A stretch of DNA of 64,000 bases from a virus. Numbering within the stretch: the stretch's first letter is position 1; every line of letters starts with the position of its first letter. A model generated the notes under the pieces. It was not told the DNA's origin, ran no database searches, and saw nothing but the letters and a program-made list of their open reading frames with translations. This document shows, one piece after another, positions 23,136 through 31,764 of the stretch. The translations under genes were made by a program, and so were the position numbers. The stretch lies in IMG/VR virus record IMGVR_UViG_3300034523_000174, positions 1 to 64,000 of that record, one strand, 5' to 3'.

Positions 23136-25532
23136 ATGGCAGATCCAGTTCTTATTGAACCCACGTTAACCCAGGCCGGGCAGGCGGCGGCGTTCAATGC
23201 CGACAACACCGGCCTGGAACTCAAAATCACCCATGCTTCGTTCGGCCTGGCGCACTACGACCCGACTGGCGAGGAACGTGACCTGCTGGCTCCGGTTGGC
23301 AGTAAGGTTCCTCTCTCTGGCGGCAGTCGCCCGACGCCTTACCAGCTGCGCATGGTGGTGTCTTGGCGCGAAGACGTAGGCGAAGTGCCGGTAGGTGAAA
23401 TCGGTTTCTGGTCCAATGACACCCTGGTGTTTATCTGGTCAAAGGCTGACGGCACCAATGCGTCCTACAAGACCGATGGCGTCACTTATGTGCTGTTCAA
23501 TGACCTGACCTTTGCTCAGGTTCCGGCAGGCAGCATCAACGTACAGGTAGACCCTAACGAAAGCGTGGCGCTGGCAGCTCTTGCAGCACACGAAGGGTCG
23601 GATAACGCCCACCCGCAATACCTGCTTCGCAAGGACGCATCCAAGGACGTAGCGTCGCTGTCGTGGCTTGGTCTGGCAGAGGGGGCCGAAAACGCCCTGG
23701 TACTCACGCCAGTAGCGGCAGAAACGGTTATTACCACCTACTCGGCGGGTCAGAAGTTCACTTTCATGGCCACCGCAACTAACACGTCTGTCGTCACCGC
23801 CAATATTGATGGAGCTGGCGCGGTGGCGTTGAGAAAGGCAGTCGCGGGTGGCGTTGCAGCCCTTGAGGCTGGTGATATTAGTCCGGGGGTGATCTACGAT
23901 CTGGTGTTTAACGGCACCTATTTTCAGCTGACTGGTGGCGGTCTGGGTGGCTCCAGCTCTGGCGGCGGCGGGGCTGGTGTAGGTGGCAGTTACACCAAGG
24001 ACGTTGGCACAGTAAACACCTACAAGGGCACCTATCTGCCTGCCGTTACATCCTTGGTTGATGGCCTTGAGTTGGTTTTCCTGGCTAAAACAACCAACAC
24101 CAACAAAAGCACCTTCTCGCCCAATTCCTTGGCAGCGAAACCTATTCTAGACCTTCGCTACGCCGAGCTTTCTGCTGGGAAAATCGGGGTAGGTGCTATC
24201 TGTACCGTGCGCTATCTGGCGAGCCTAGACTCTTGGGTTTTGACAGGCATTGCGGGGAGTGGCGTTCCATCCACGCTGGCCGCTTACGGCATCACCGATG
24301 CCTATACGAAGGCCCAAGTGGATGCCGCTGTGGGTACTCAGGCGAAAGTGGTAGGAACGCCCGCTGTTACAGGCTCCAGCAGCGTTACCGCAGGTACTGT
24401 GGTTGCACTTACTGCAACGGCAGCCAGCTTGCTGACGGGAGGCGCTATCGCAAGTTTCACCTGGACGCTGCCAGACGGCACTACGAGCACTGTGGCGGCA
24501 AGTAGCGGTAGCGCCTCAAAGTCGGTTACAGCTATCGGTAGCATTGGCTCCAACTACGCGGTGCAGGTTTACGCCATAGACACGGCGGGTAACAAGTCGG
24601 CGGTGACTACCAAGCTGATTGCTATTACCAGCCACAACGCGCCAACCCCGCCAACGGTCATCACTACCGCTGGAACGATTTATCAAAACTCAACCGGCAA
24701 CACGATCACTATTAGCGGTTCGACAGCCTCTGATGGCGCAACGCTCACGTACACCATCAACCAATCGGGTGATGCGGCGCTGACCTTTAGCAAGACCAGC
24801 GGCATCGTGGCAGGCGAGTCGATAACTTTTTCAGCACCAGCGGTGGCGGCGGACACGGTTGTCACGCTAAGCGCCGTAGCTGTTGACTCGCTGGGAGGGC
24901 AAAGTACCGCTAAGACGGCGGCTATCACCGTAGCCACCTACCCTACCGTCTTGGGTGTTCCTTTTGGTGGCGGGTATTACGCGGGCCGCATTAAAAACGG
25001 CACTGATGTTTACCTTCTTATTGTCGCGCCTAAGGCTTCTGGCGAGACAACGCTTGCACTTAGAGACAGAGACGGTACAGGCATGCAGTACAGTGTCTGG
25101 GATGGTGCGAGTAACACCGCAAGTTTGTTGGCGGAATCAGCTGCATCAACAACCATGAAATCTCCAGCGGCTGAATTTTGCAAAGCCCTGAATATTGGCG
25201 GGTTTACGGATTGGGCAATCCCAGCAGAAAACCAGCTTGACCTTATCTATCGTACATTTAAGCCGTACACGGGCACAAACAGTACGACCGAAGGTGCTAA
25301 CGGCAACCTTGATCCCGTACAACAGAACTACACGGCGGCGGCTCCTGCACAAACAGCCATTGCCGCGTTTAAATTGGGTGGCGCGGAGGCGTTTACCCTA
25401 GATCGGTATTGGACATCTACATCGTATAACGGGAGTTACGGAAAGCCGATTGACTTCACAGATGGGTATCGCGCTATCTCAACCAAAACGACTCAGCGAA
25501 AGTTGCGCGCCGTCCGTATGGTGAAAATGTAA
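23136..25532 (+). CDS. Tail fibre protein with DUF1566-like receptor-binding end
   Basis: The N-terminal ~165 of 798 residues form the phage tail-collar/fibre-joining domain (ADPVLIEPTLTQAGQAAAFN, EVPVGEIGFW). NAHPQYLLRKDA at about 160-171 is a typical fibre trimer motif. After a beta-rich shaft and a Gly/Ser linker come one or two Ig-like repeats (about 400-600). The C-terminal ~180 residues have FTDWAIPAENQLDLIYRTF and RYWTSTSYN...RKLRAVRMVKM, which is the DUF1566/C-type-lectin-like pattern. This end probably binds the host. Base use is less GC-rich there than in neighbouring genes, which suggests exchange. Confidence 0.85.
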   Translation: MADPVLIEPTLTQAGQAAAFNADNTGLELKITHASFGLAHYDPTGEERDLLAPVGSKVPLSGGSRPTPYQLRMVVSWREDVGEVPVGEIGFWSNDTLVFIWSKADGTNASYKTDGVTYVLFNDLTFAQVPAGSINVQVDPNESVALAALAAHEGSDNAHPQYLLRKDASKDVASLSWLGLAEGAENALVLTPVAAETVITTYSAGQKFTFMATATNTSVVTANIDGAGAVALRKAVAGGVAALEAGDISPGVIYDLVFNGTYFQLTGGGLGGSSSGGGGAGVGGSYTKDVGTVNTYKGTYLPAVTSLVDGLELVFLAKTTNTNKSTFSPNSLAAKPILDLRYAELSAGKIGVGAICTVRYLASLDSWVLTGIAGSGVPSTLAAYGITDAYTKAQVDAAVGTQAKVVGTPAVTGSSSVTAGTVVALTATAASLLTGGAIASFTWTLPDGTTSTVAASSGSASKSVTAIGSIGSNYAVQVYAIDTAGNKSAVTTKLIAITSHNAPTPPTVITTAGTIYQNSTGNTITISGSTASDGATLTYTINQSGDAALTFSKTSGIVAGESITFSAPAVAADTVVTLSAVAVDSLGGQSTAKTAAITVATYPTVLGVPFGGGYYAGRIKNGTDVYLLIVAPKASGETTLALRDRDGTGMQYSVWDGASNTASLLAESAASTTMKSPAAEFCKALNIGGFTDWAIPAENQLDLIYRTFKPYTGTNSTTEGANGNLDPVQQNYTAAAPAQTAIAAFKLGGAEAFTLDRYWTSTSYNGSYGKPIDFTDGYRAISTKTTQRKLRAVRMVKM

Positions 25533-25534
25533 AA

Positions 25535-25552
25535 CCCCCTTAACTAAGGGGG
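25535..25552 (+). repeat. Hairpin after the tail fibre gene
   Basis: CCCCCTTA and TAAGGGGG form a near-perfect hairpin, without a T-run, between the fibre gene and its accessory gene. Confidence 0.5.
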
Positions 25553-25588
25553 CCTGGCACTGTGCCCCCGCTACAGCCAGGAGACGTT

Positions 25589-26215
25589 ATGCGTTATTTG
25601 GAATATACCCATGTGGACTCGGTAACAGGCGTGCCGGTATCAATCGCTCGCGCCGTGAACGGGCCGAAAGAACCTTTAGTTGCCGGGTTGGAGTTTGTGT
25701 TCGCGCTGGAGTCTCTGTATCCAGCTCCCGCGCCTGCTTTATACGGAACAGCACCAGACGACTCAGCTATTACGGTAGCCGGTGTATTGCGTGAGCTGAC
25801 TAAGGAAGAGTTTGATGCAGTTCAGGCTGCTGAGCTTACCAATCGAACTATCAAACGAAATAACGGGTGGATGACTCAGATTCAGAACGAGCGCTGGCTT
25901 CGTGAAGTGTCCGGCCTGATCTGGAGCGGCGTGTTCATCGACACTGATGAAAAGTCGCAACCCAAGATCCAGTCGGCGCGCTCAGCGGCTCAGGACGGCT
26001 TGCGGGTAGATGGCTCAGCCTGGAAGTGTGGCGACCCGCAGACGGGTGAAATCATCTACCGCGCCACCAGCAACGCTGAAATGATCGAGATTGGCAGCAT
26101 GGCGTTCAACTACGTCCAGGGCTGCTACGACCGTGAAGGCGTGCTGATGACGGCGGTGAAGGACGGCACCTACACCGCTGACATGATCGATCTGGGCTGG
26201 CCTGCTCGGGTATAG
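25589..26215 (+). CDS. Tail fibre-associated protein with DUF4376-like domain
   Basis: The gene starts at ATG 25589 behind CCAGGAG. The 208 residues open with an N-terminal region typical of fibre chaperones (MRYLEYTHVDSVTGVPVSIA). Residues ~100-205 resemble DUF4376 (RTIKRNNGWMTQIQNERW, FIDTDEKSQPKIQSA). These proteins follow fibre genes and probably help fibre folding or attachment. A terminator follows. Confidence 0.75.
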   Translation: MRYLEYTHVDSVTGVPVSIARAVNGPKEPLVAGLEFVFALESLYPAPAPALYGTAPDDSAITVAGVLRELTKEEFDAVQAAELTNRTIKRNNGWMTQIQNERWLREVSGLIWSGVFIDTDEKSQPKIQSARSAAQDGLRVDGSAWKCGDPQTGEIIYRATSNAEMIEIGSMAFNYVQGCYDREGVLMTAVKDGTYTADMIDLGWPARV

Positions 26216-26232
26216 CGCCACCGGCCGAAACC

Positions 26233-26264
26233 ACGCAAACCGCCGCGCAATGTGGCGGTTTTTG
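26233..26264 (+). terminator. GCAAACC-led terminator
   Basis: ACGCAAACCGCC-GCGCAATGT-GGCGGTTTTTG, just after the fibre-accessory gene. Confidence 0.85.
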
Positions 26265-26308
26265 TGGGGCACCATTCACGGATAACCCCGTAGATTGAGC
26301 GCCCCACT

Positions 26309-27091
26309 ATGCCCCGAACCCTCAATGGCAGTTTCGATCAGATCAAGATCGGATTTTCTCAGTACCTGAGCCGCTGGCGCGAGGGCGTCTATCCCGATTA
26401 CGTCGATACCAAAGCGGTCCAGGCATTCCTAGACAAGCCATTCAGTCAGGCTGTGATATGGGCGGCGGCGCGAATGGTCGACGATGCAGAATCCATGCTC
26501 AAGGCGTACCAGAAGAACGACAACGGTCCGCCAGGCAAGACCACGCTGTTTCCTGTCGTGTTGCTGGCGATGGACGATAACTTTGCGGGTACCGGCGCGG
26601 ACTGGGGCGGCGATCACATTGCCCGAACGATGCAGCAGATCGAAGAGGGCGGATCCTGGTACGGCTATAAGCAGGTTATGCAGGATCGGCGCCTACAGAT
26701 GGTGATCATCGCCAGCGAGGCCGGTACAGCGCAGAGCCTGGCCGCGCAACTGTCGTCGTTCATCAAAGAACCGTCCAATCGTTATTTCGATGCCGTGTAC
26801 GAGTTCGGCCAATACAAGGTGCCGATGCCGCAAACGCTGGAATCGGTGCGCATTGACTGGATGGACGTAAGGCCTGACGGGATCAAGAACATCAAGATCC
26901 TGGTAGCCGACTTAACGCTCAAGTGCTCGATTCCATACTTCGACGCACCTGGTGATGGCCAACCGAACGACGGCAGCACCAACAACCCACCAGGCTATCC
27001 GTCCATGCGTGAGGTGGCGCACACCGACAAGTTCAGTCACACCGGTTCAACGACTACAAATTCCGGCATCAAATGGGGAAAGCCTGAGTGA
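26309..27091 (+). CDS. Baseplate/tail structural protein
   Basis: The 260 residues form an alpha/beta body (GDHIARTMQQIEEGGSWYGY, LQMVIIASEAGTAQSLAAQL) with a flexible Gly/Asn/Ser-rich end (about 215-260). It is the first gene of a three-gene string with overlapping ends that also encodes the baseplate hub-like and spike proteins, so it is probably part of the hub or tail-tube end. No family is recognised with certainty. Confidence 0.55.
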   Translation: MPRTLNGSFDQIKIGFSQYLSRWREGVYPDYVDTKAVQAFLDKPFSQAVIWAAARMVDDAESMLKAYQKNDNGPPGKTTLFPVVLLAMDDNFAGTGADWGGDHIARTMQQIEEGGSWYGYKQVMQDRRLQMVIIASEAGTAQSLAAQLSSFIKEPSNRYFDAVYEFGQYKVPMPQTLESVRIDWMDVRPDGIKNIKILVADLTLKCSIPYFDAPGDGQPNDGSTNNPPGYPSMREVAHTDKFSHTGSTTTNSGIKWGKPE

Positions 27092-27987
27092 ACGTCTACC
27101 TGAGCGAGAACGGCGATCAATTGCCGTCTGACGTGGTGCTTAAGTGGGTGGGCCGCTCCGACCTTACCCCGGTACCGCGCTCGATTGAGTTCACGGCAAA
27201 GCTGATCGATGGCGTACAGGAAAAGCTCAAGGTGGGCGCCTCGATCTGGTCAGGCCGCGAGAATCTGCGCTATGAGGTGGTCAAGACCGACCGGGCGCCA
27301 CCGTTGGGCCAGGTGCAAGGCAAGAGTCAGCAGCAGGCCATGAAAGTCACGGCCTTGCTGCACCGCTGCGCCTCTGTGGCGCGTCCGTTGAATGGGGCGG
27401 TCATACTCTCCAATACCACGCTTGGGGCCATCTACCGGGCTTGTGGCGCCTTCATGCCGGTGGGGAGCGACTTCGCTGTGCCACGCTTTACCTGTTTCAA
27501 GGGAAAAGAACCAAGCTATGCGTTGGCGCAGGTGCTACAGGAGGAAGGCGCGGCGCTGGTGCTCAGGAATGGCAGTATCAGTGCCATGCGCCTGACCGAC
27601 ATGGCCAAACAGGCGCCGGTTTCCGATATCGGCCAGGTGGACAGCAGCGCCAAAATCGAAAGCGAATTCCTGCAACTGCAAGACATCCCGTCGTACTACT
27701 CAGTCGACGATACCGCCGCGATTGTTACAGGGCAGATGGGCCAGGCGCGGCGGGTGGCGTTCCTTGCTCGGGCCGATTCGCGCCAGCTCAGGAACGTCAG
27801 CTGTGTGCTGGTGCGCAATAAGACGGTAGACAGCACCATTTGCCAGCAGATCCAAGCCGGTGATGTGCTGCGCGTATCGGGGGAAAACCTGATCGTGATC
27901 ACCGCCGCCCACGCCTTTGAGAGCCTAGAGGGTGCGCAGGAAAGCCGCAGCCGCTTATGGCTCGGGAGTATCGTTAATGCCCAGTAA
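27088..27987 (+). CDS. Baseplate hub-like protein (GTG start)
   Basis: The 299 residues are beta-rich. They include a middle section DIPSYYSVDDTAAIV and a final strand-helix region (IQAGDVLRVSGENLIVITAA). In order and size it matches the hub genes (gpD/gp27-like) that precede the spike in many myoviruses. The GTG overlaps the previous stop (GTGA), and the spike gene starts inside its 3' end. The call is from position plus general fold only. Confidence 0.6.
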   Translation: MNVYLSENGDQLPSDVVLKWVGRSDLTPVPRSIEFTAKLIDGVQEKLKVGASIWSGRENLRYEVVKTDRAPPLGQVQGKSQQQAMKVTALLHRCASVARPLNGAVILSNTTLGAIYRACGAFMPVGSDFAVPRFTCFKGKEPSYALAQVLQEEGAALVLRNGSISAMRLTDMAKQAPVSDIGQVDSSAKIESEFLQLQDIPSYYSVDDTAAIVTGQMGQARRVAFLARADSRQLRNVSCVLVRNKTVDSTICQQIQAGDVLRVSGENLIVITAAHAFESLEGAQESRSRLWLGSIVNAQ

Positions 27988-28510
27988 ATGGCCGGGAGTC
28001 ATTGCCGAGGTGGATCGGGAGCGCCGAGAGATTCGCGTATCAATCCCGCCCTTCACCGACGGCGCCAGCGAGCTGCCTATCGCTGAAATCGAATACCCGA
28101 TAGGCGACGACTCGCAAAACACAGAGATACGCATGGTGGTGGGGCGCCCGGTGTGGATATCGTTCATCGCGGACGATCCGCGCCGCCCGATCATCACCGG
28201 CTTCCGTAACCCGAACACGGGCAATGAAGTGGGTACCAGGCGCTGGAATCACGACAACTTTGAATTCAATGCCGACAAGGTGTTTACCGTGAACGCTGGG
28301 GAGAAAATCGCCTTGGTCGTGGGCGGTACATCGATTGTCCTGACAGCTGAGTCCATCGCGCAGATTGCTACGGCGCTGAGCATCAAGGCCACGACAACGA
28401 TTGAAGGGGCGGTAACGCAGACCGGTGGCGATATCACCAGCGACGGCATTAGCCTTCAGCATCACAAGACGCCTACTGCGCCGCCTGGTCCGCTCAGCGA
28501 GCCAGTGTAG
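27977..28510 (+). CDS. Baseplate spike protein, gpV-like
   Basis: The first ~75 of 177 residues look like the OB-fold of tail spikes (PGVIAEVDRERREIRVSIPP, then MVVGRPVWISFIADDPRRPI with GFRNPNTGNE). A short beta-helix-like stretch follows (ENEKIALVVGG-type) with alternating small and hydrophobic residues. The end, DGISLQHHKTPTAPPG, fits the iron-binding HxH tip of gpV proteins. It would pierce the outer membrane. I took the ATG at 27977. It is the last gene of the rightward late operon. Confidence 0.8.
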   Translation: MPSKWPGVIAEVDRERREIRVSIPPFTDGASELPIAEIEYPIGDDSQNTEIRMVVGRPVWISFIADDPRRPIITGFRNPNTGNEVGTRRWNHDNFEFNADKVFTVNAGEKIALVVGGTSIVLTAESIAQIATALSIKATTTIEGAVTQTGGDITSDGISLQHHKTPTAPPGPLSEPV

Positions 28511-28705
28511 TAATGGCGGTGGGTGACGTCAGGTTGCCCGCTTTCTTGGCCGCAAAGCACCTGGAGCCCTTTATTTTCAAGTGGCTTGAGGTGACGTCAG
28601 TTGGCTCTCTTTGTACCTTGCTATCTAGGTACATCCCAACATGCCTACTGGTTCAAATGTACTCTTCTCAGTGAGTACAAATCCTGTCGCGGACCTTATT
28701 AGCCA
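28511..28705. other. Gene-free region with four palindromes between late genes and rep
   Basis: No gene is seen. Two copies of TGACGTCA (28524-28531 and 28592-28599) lie 68 bp apart, each inside GGTGACGTCAG. Two 22-bp palindromes follow: TGTACCT-N8-AGGTACA (28612-28633) and TGTACTC-N8-GAGTACA (28658-28679), centres 46 bp apart. The region lies between convergent transcription units. It could be a recombination or resolution site, operators, or paired terminators. Confidence 0.6.
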
Positions 28706-29734
28706 TTATTTCAGGTGGTCCAGTGACTTGCGGTAAACCATGCGTAGCTGTGGTCCGCGCTGGCCAGCCTCTTCGGATAGATCGTATTCCGGTACGTCGT
28801 TCTCCTTGATCACCTTGCGCAGGCTTCTGGAGAACTCTTTGAACGTGGTGTCGCTCCCGCTGCGCTGGTAGATCAGATCAAAACCCCAGGTGGACATGTC
28901 CTTGCCGGCGGTCTTGCGCGCCAGCCGGTAGATAAAGCGGCTGTAGCCCGATTCGCTCTCGAAATACTCAGGGTGTACCGCCAGGATGTCCGGTTTAACG
29001 TTGCCGGTAATCTCTTTATAGAGCCAGTCCGCCACCTTGAATTCGATGTATTCGATATTCCCATTTTTGGCGTTCGCGATGGTGCGGTAAGGCCCTATCA
29101 GGTTCTCGCCTTCGTCGGTGACCACCATCCGATCCTTGATCATCCGGGTGCGTTGGATCTTGACGTGCGTGGTGCTCAGTCGCTCAAGGGCACCAACCAC
29201 CGCCGCGCGCTGATTGCCCCCTTCGGTCTTTTTGGTGAATTTGATCACGTCGCCTATGTGCGGGCGGAACACCTGCAAGGGCTTCTCCCCGTCGCCCTTG
29301 CGAAAGCGATTCATTGCCTCGGTCAGGTGTGAGGTGGCCATCAGCACCAGGTCATAATCGAACACCGAGGCCATTCCGTAGACGCCAGAAGAGACGATCA
29401 CCTCACCATCGGGCAGCTCGTAACGAATAACGTCGTTCTCGCGCTTTTTGGTTTTCGACAGGCGAAATGGGGCAACGTCCATCAGGCTGCGGATATCGCG
29501 CGTGCCTATGTCGTAAATCATCGGCACGAAAAAATCAGGCTGCTGCGGTTCCTTGCTGGCGGCCTTTGTGGGTTTTGTCACCGCCTTGGCTTTAGGGACT
29601 TTTGCCCTGCCCGGTTGCGGTTCGGTGCCGCCAAGGAGGTCGCCCTGGCGGTCTGACTTCTTCCGGCTCTTGATGGTATCAAGGCGCCGATTGTGTTGAT
29701 TGACAGGTTCCGCAGGGCTCTTATTGGCTGACAT
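28706..29734 (-). CDS. Iteron-type plasmid replication initiator (TrfA/RPA-like)
   Basis: This is the plasmid-state initiator. The first ~75 of 342 residues are basic and disordered (RRLDTIKSRKKSDRQGDLLG). The rest matches the replication initiator protein A/TrfA group: RSLMDVAPFRLSKTKK, then YELPDGEVIVSSGVYGMASVFDYDLVLMATSHL (residues ~110-142), then a winged-helix second half (GYSRFIYRLARKTAGK, FKEFSRSLRKVI). Upstream are a promoter (29808-29837), an inverted iteron and five direct iterons, so it should bind these and control itself. It is transcribed opposite to the late genes. Confidence 0.85.
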   Translation of the reverse strand: MSANKSPAEPVNQHNRRLDTIKSRKKSDRQGDLLGGTEPQPGRAKVPKAKAVTKPTKAASKEPQQPDFFVPMIYDIGTRDIRSLMDVAPFRLSKTKKRENDVIRYELPDGEVIVSSGVYGMASVFDYDLVLMATSHLTEAMNRFRKGDGEKPLQVFRPHIGDVIKFTKKTEGGNQRAAVVGALERLSTTHVKIQRTRMIKDRMVVTDEGENLIGPYRTIANAKNGNIEYIEFKVADWLYKEITGNVKPDILAVHPEYFESESGYSRFIYRLARKTAGKDMSTWGFDLIYQRSGSDTTFKEFSRSLRKVIKENDVPEYDLSEEAGQRGPQLRMVYRKSLDHLK

Positions 29735-29773
29735 GATCGCTTCCGTAGCTACTTGTGGTGAAGAGAGTTAATG

Positions 29774-29787
29774 GGTGGGTGAATTAC
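29774..29787 (-). promoter_or_regulatory. Single inverted iteron in the rep leader
   Basis: GGTGGGTGAATTAC is the reverse complement of the direct iterons. It lies 40 bp before the rep start codon and downstream of the rep promoter, where bound Rep would repress its own transcription. It also carries the opposite orientation needed for a dimer operator. Confidence 0.75.
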
Positions 29788-29807
29788 AAAACGTTACAGG
29801 TGAAAAC

Positions 29808-29837
29808 CCTATAAGCCTCGACAGGAGCGCTCTACAA
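29808..29837 (-). promoter_or_regulatory. Promoter for rep
   Basis: On the minus strand: TTGTAG, 18-bp spacer, TATAGG, then the inverted iteron before the rep start. The -10 has the TATAGGG form also seen in the 12-bp elements of this window. Confidence 0.5.
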
Positions 29838-29869
29838 GGCGAAAAAAGTGGTCAACCGATCGGTTTTTT

Positions 29870-29976
29870 GTAATTCACCCACCGAAACACGCCTTTTTTG
29901 TAATTCACCCACCAAAGTATGTAATTCACCCACCTTTCTTTGTAATTCACCCACCGATTGTTGTAATTCACCCACC
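29870..29976 (+). repeat. Five direct iterons of the replication origin
   Basis: GTAATTCACCCACC occurs five times, starting at 29870, 29900, 29921, 29942 and 29963. The last four are exactly 21 bp apart, two helical turns, so Rep would bind on one face of the DNA. The first interval is 30 bp. Such arrays are the Rep-binding core of theta-replicating plasmid origins. Confidence 0.92.
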
Positions 29977-30030
29977 CATCCACAGGGTTGTTAGGGTGGT
30001 CTAGACCAAGTGGGGCGCGGTCTGTAGCGC

Positions 30031-30092
30031 TTATCCACAATGGCCAAAACATAGATATAAAACCTTTTTAAAACTCTTAATCTTATAGAGGG
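30031..30092 (+). other. DnaA box and AT-rich unwinding region of the origin
   Basis: TTATCCACA (30031-30039) is a perfect DnaA box, 55 bp beyond the last iteron. It is followed by an AT-rich stretch (about 30046-30090). Together with the iterons this forms a complete iteron origin of about 320 bp beside rep. Confidence 0.8.
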
Positions 30093-30118
30093 GTACTTTC
30101 CCCTTCCGTGGCGCGCTG

Positions 30119-30403
30119 TCAGGCGGCGCGCAACCGAGCAATCGCCGGCACTTCTTTGTGTTGGGCTTGCCATAGGTCGTAAGCCGACTGGCGCCCGAGC
30201 CAAATATGAGCTTTGCCCAGCCCCGCCAGCTCTAGGCGCCAAGCGAGGTCGGCGCTGATCGCAGAGCGGCAGTGCAACACGCTGGACAGCTGCACCCTGG
30301 AATAGCCGAGGTGTTTAGCCAGTGCGGTAACGGTCATCTTGATTTCTGGCAGCACGTCTTTGCGCAGCCCCTCGCCCGGATGGGGAGGATTGTGCATGGT
30401 CAT
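30119..30403 (-). CDS. higA: HigA-family HTH protein without a HigB partner
   Basis: The 94-residue protein reads HNPPHPGEGLRKDVL, then TVTALAKHLGYSRVQLSSVL and SADLAWRLELAGLG, the typical HigA/VapI antitoxin-type HTH. The ATG at 30403 sits behind GAAAGGAA. HigA normally follows a HigB toxin gene; none is visible upstream, where instead two operator-like palindromes lie and then a gene on the opposite strand. It could regulate itself and the divergent DarA-like gene. The toxin may have been lost. Confidence 0.8.
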   Translation of the reverse strand: MTMHNPPHPGEGLRKDVLPEIKMTVTALAKHLGYSRVQLSSVLHCRSAISADLAWRLELAGLGKAHIWLGRQSAYDLWQAQHKEVPAIARLRAA

Positions 30404-30436
30404 TTGCCGTGTTCCTTTCGAATATGACGGACTTAC

Positions 30437-30455
30437 TGTAAAGCCAGGCTTTACA
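30437..30455. promoter_or_regulatory. Perfect operator palindrome TGTAAAGCC-A-GGCTTTACA
   Basis: Nine-base arms around a single central base lie just upstream of the HigA-like start. A second, imperfect copy (GTGTATGGC...GCTTTACAC, 30471-30491) has its centre 35 bp further on. The layout suits autoregulation by the HigA-like protein and control of the divergent gene. Confidence 0.75.
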
Positions 30456-30582
30456 CTTCGCAAGCATTTTGTGTATGGCCATGCTTTACACTAAACAATA
30501 GGTTTCCAGCCCTCTGGAGGCGCAAAGCGCGCCGGGGCTACGTCCATTTATCCCCTCACAATGTCCCCAGTAAATCCAATCC

Positions 30583-31764
30583 ATGGGGGCAGTCATGCCA
30601 GCAACGAACACGCTCGATTTTTCCAATGCCCAGGCCGCTGCCAAGGCGCTCAAGAAAGTAAGTCAGATCATGATCCGCGCGGGCCAGCCCGTGGTTACGT
30701 CTGAATTCAATCCGTCCCCGAAACGCACCTCCGGCGTCACCTATCGCGAAGCCTCGTTAACCGTGGCCAGTGGGCAGGTGGTCGTTCTGCGTGTGAATGC
30801 CACCGGCGACATCTTCCAAGTACTGATCAACAAGTCAGTGACGCCACTCAAAAATCAGACTGATTCGGAAAAGGCCGTAAAGGAAATTGCCGGGTTGCTG
30901 GAAAGTGGGCAGGTGGCATTCCAGAAGGCCCAGGCCCGCAAGGCGATTGCCCTTCCCAAGGGGATGAGCACGCCGGCGCCGAAACAGGCGGCGGTGTATG
31001 CCGAGCGTGTGGCGCAGCTCGATACACAGATTGCCGAACGCCAAGCGACCGTAGCGGGCCTACAGCAGCAGTTGGGGGCAATGACCGACAGCCTTGAGCC
31101 AAGTGCGCTGGATAATTTCGCCAAAGAAGTGTTGGCGCAGTTGCAAGCCGGTGCAGTCGAGGACGGTGATCTGATCAGCAAGCAGGGCCGTGACGATCTG
31201 GTCGCCGCAAAGCTGGCGGCTCGCGATGATGGCGCCAACTGGCTTACCGATGAAGGTAAGAAACTTGCCGGCGCGCTGTTGGATGGTATCGATCAGCCTC
31301 TTCACGAAGCGTTGACGGTTTCAGGCGCCTACGTGGCTGCGCGGGAGATTGTCCTGGCTGATCCGGCGATGATGGATAGCGTGGCCACCGCTGGCGCAAT
31401 CGAACAGCTCAGGCAGGCGCTCAGAGTGGTCGAGACGAATGCGCCGATCAATGAGGCCGAGGGCAATCATGATCAAGCGGCCCTTGAGCGCAGCCTGGCC
31501 AAATCCTTTATCACTGCGATTGCCATGCTCGACAGCATGAGCCCCGACCTCGGTGATTCGGGGCTTTCCGAGCTGGTGAACATCGCCATTGTGTCGGCGG
31601 CGGACGTGAGCGACATCAAGGATGAGGACGCATTGGCGCAGTTGTTGGCACTGGGCCTGGTGGAGACGGCCGAGGGACTTTACATGTTGACCAGTGAGGG
31701 CCGCAGCGCCCTGGAAGACGCTGGCTTTGACGCCTACGGCGAGCCCTTTGCCGCGAACGATTAA
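30583..31764 (+). CDS. DarA-like anti-restriction/head protein
   Basis: Residues ~45-110 of this 393-residue protein (VTYREASLTVASGQVVVL...INKSVTPLKNQTDSEKAVKE) resemble the N-terminal domain of P1 DarA (defence against restriction A), a head protein injected with the DNA. A coiled coil follows (135-170: RVAQLDTQIAERQATVAGLQ), then helical parts. It carries AMMDS at 262-266 and AMLDS at 314-318, motifs shared with the capsid and other virion-type proteins. P1 DarA is processed by the head protease, so these may be processing sites. A second ATG at 30595 is an alternative start. Confidence 0.7.
   Translation: MGAVMPATNTLDFSNAQAAAKALKKVSQIMIRAGQPVVTSEFNPSPKRTSGVTYREASLTVASGQVVVLRVNATGDIFQVLINKSVTPLKNQTDSEKAVKEIAGLLESGQVAFQKAQARKAIALPKGMSTPAPKQAAVYAERVAQLDTQIAERQATVAGLQQQLGAMTDSLEPSALDNFAKEVLAQLQAGAVEDGDLISKQGRDDLVAAKLAARDDGANWLTDEGKKLAGALLDGIDQPLHEALTVSGAYVAAREIVLADPAMMDSVATAGAIEQLRQALRVVETNAPINEAEGNHDQAALERSLAKSFITAIAMLDSMSPDLGDSGLSELVNIAIVSAADVSDIKDEDALAQLLALGLVETAEGLYMLTSEGRSALEDAGFDAYGEPFAAND

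Noticed and set aside
24950-25532. Possible diversity-generating retroelement target in the tail fibre C-terminus
   Set aside because: The fold type (DUF1566/lectin-like) is used by such systems, but no reverse transcriptase or template repeat was seen in the window.
29870-29976. CRISPR array
   Set aside because: The repeats are 14 bp with 7-bp gaps on a 21-bp phase, beside a Rep gene and a DnaA box. They are iterons.
29852-30052. 66-codon minus-strand open frame with repeated WVNYK units
   Set aside because: The repeats are simply the translated iterons of the origin. No ribosome-binding site is seen.
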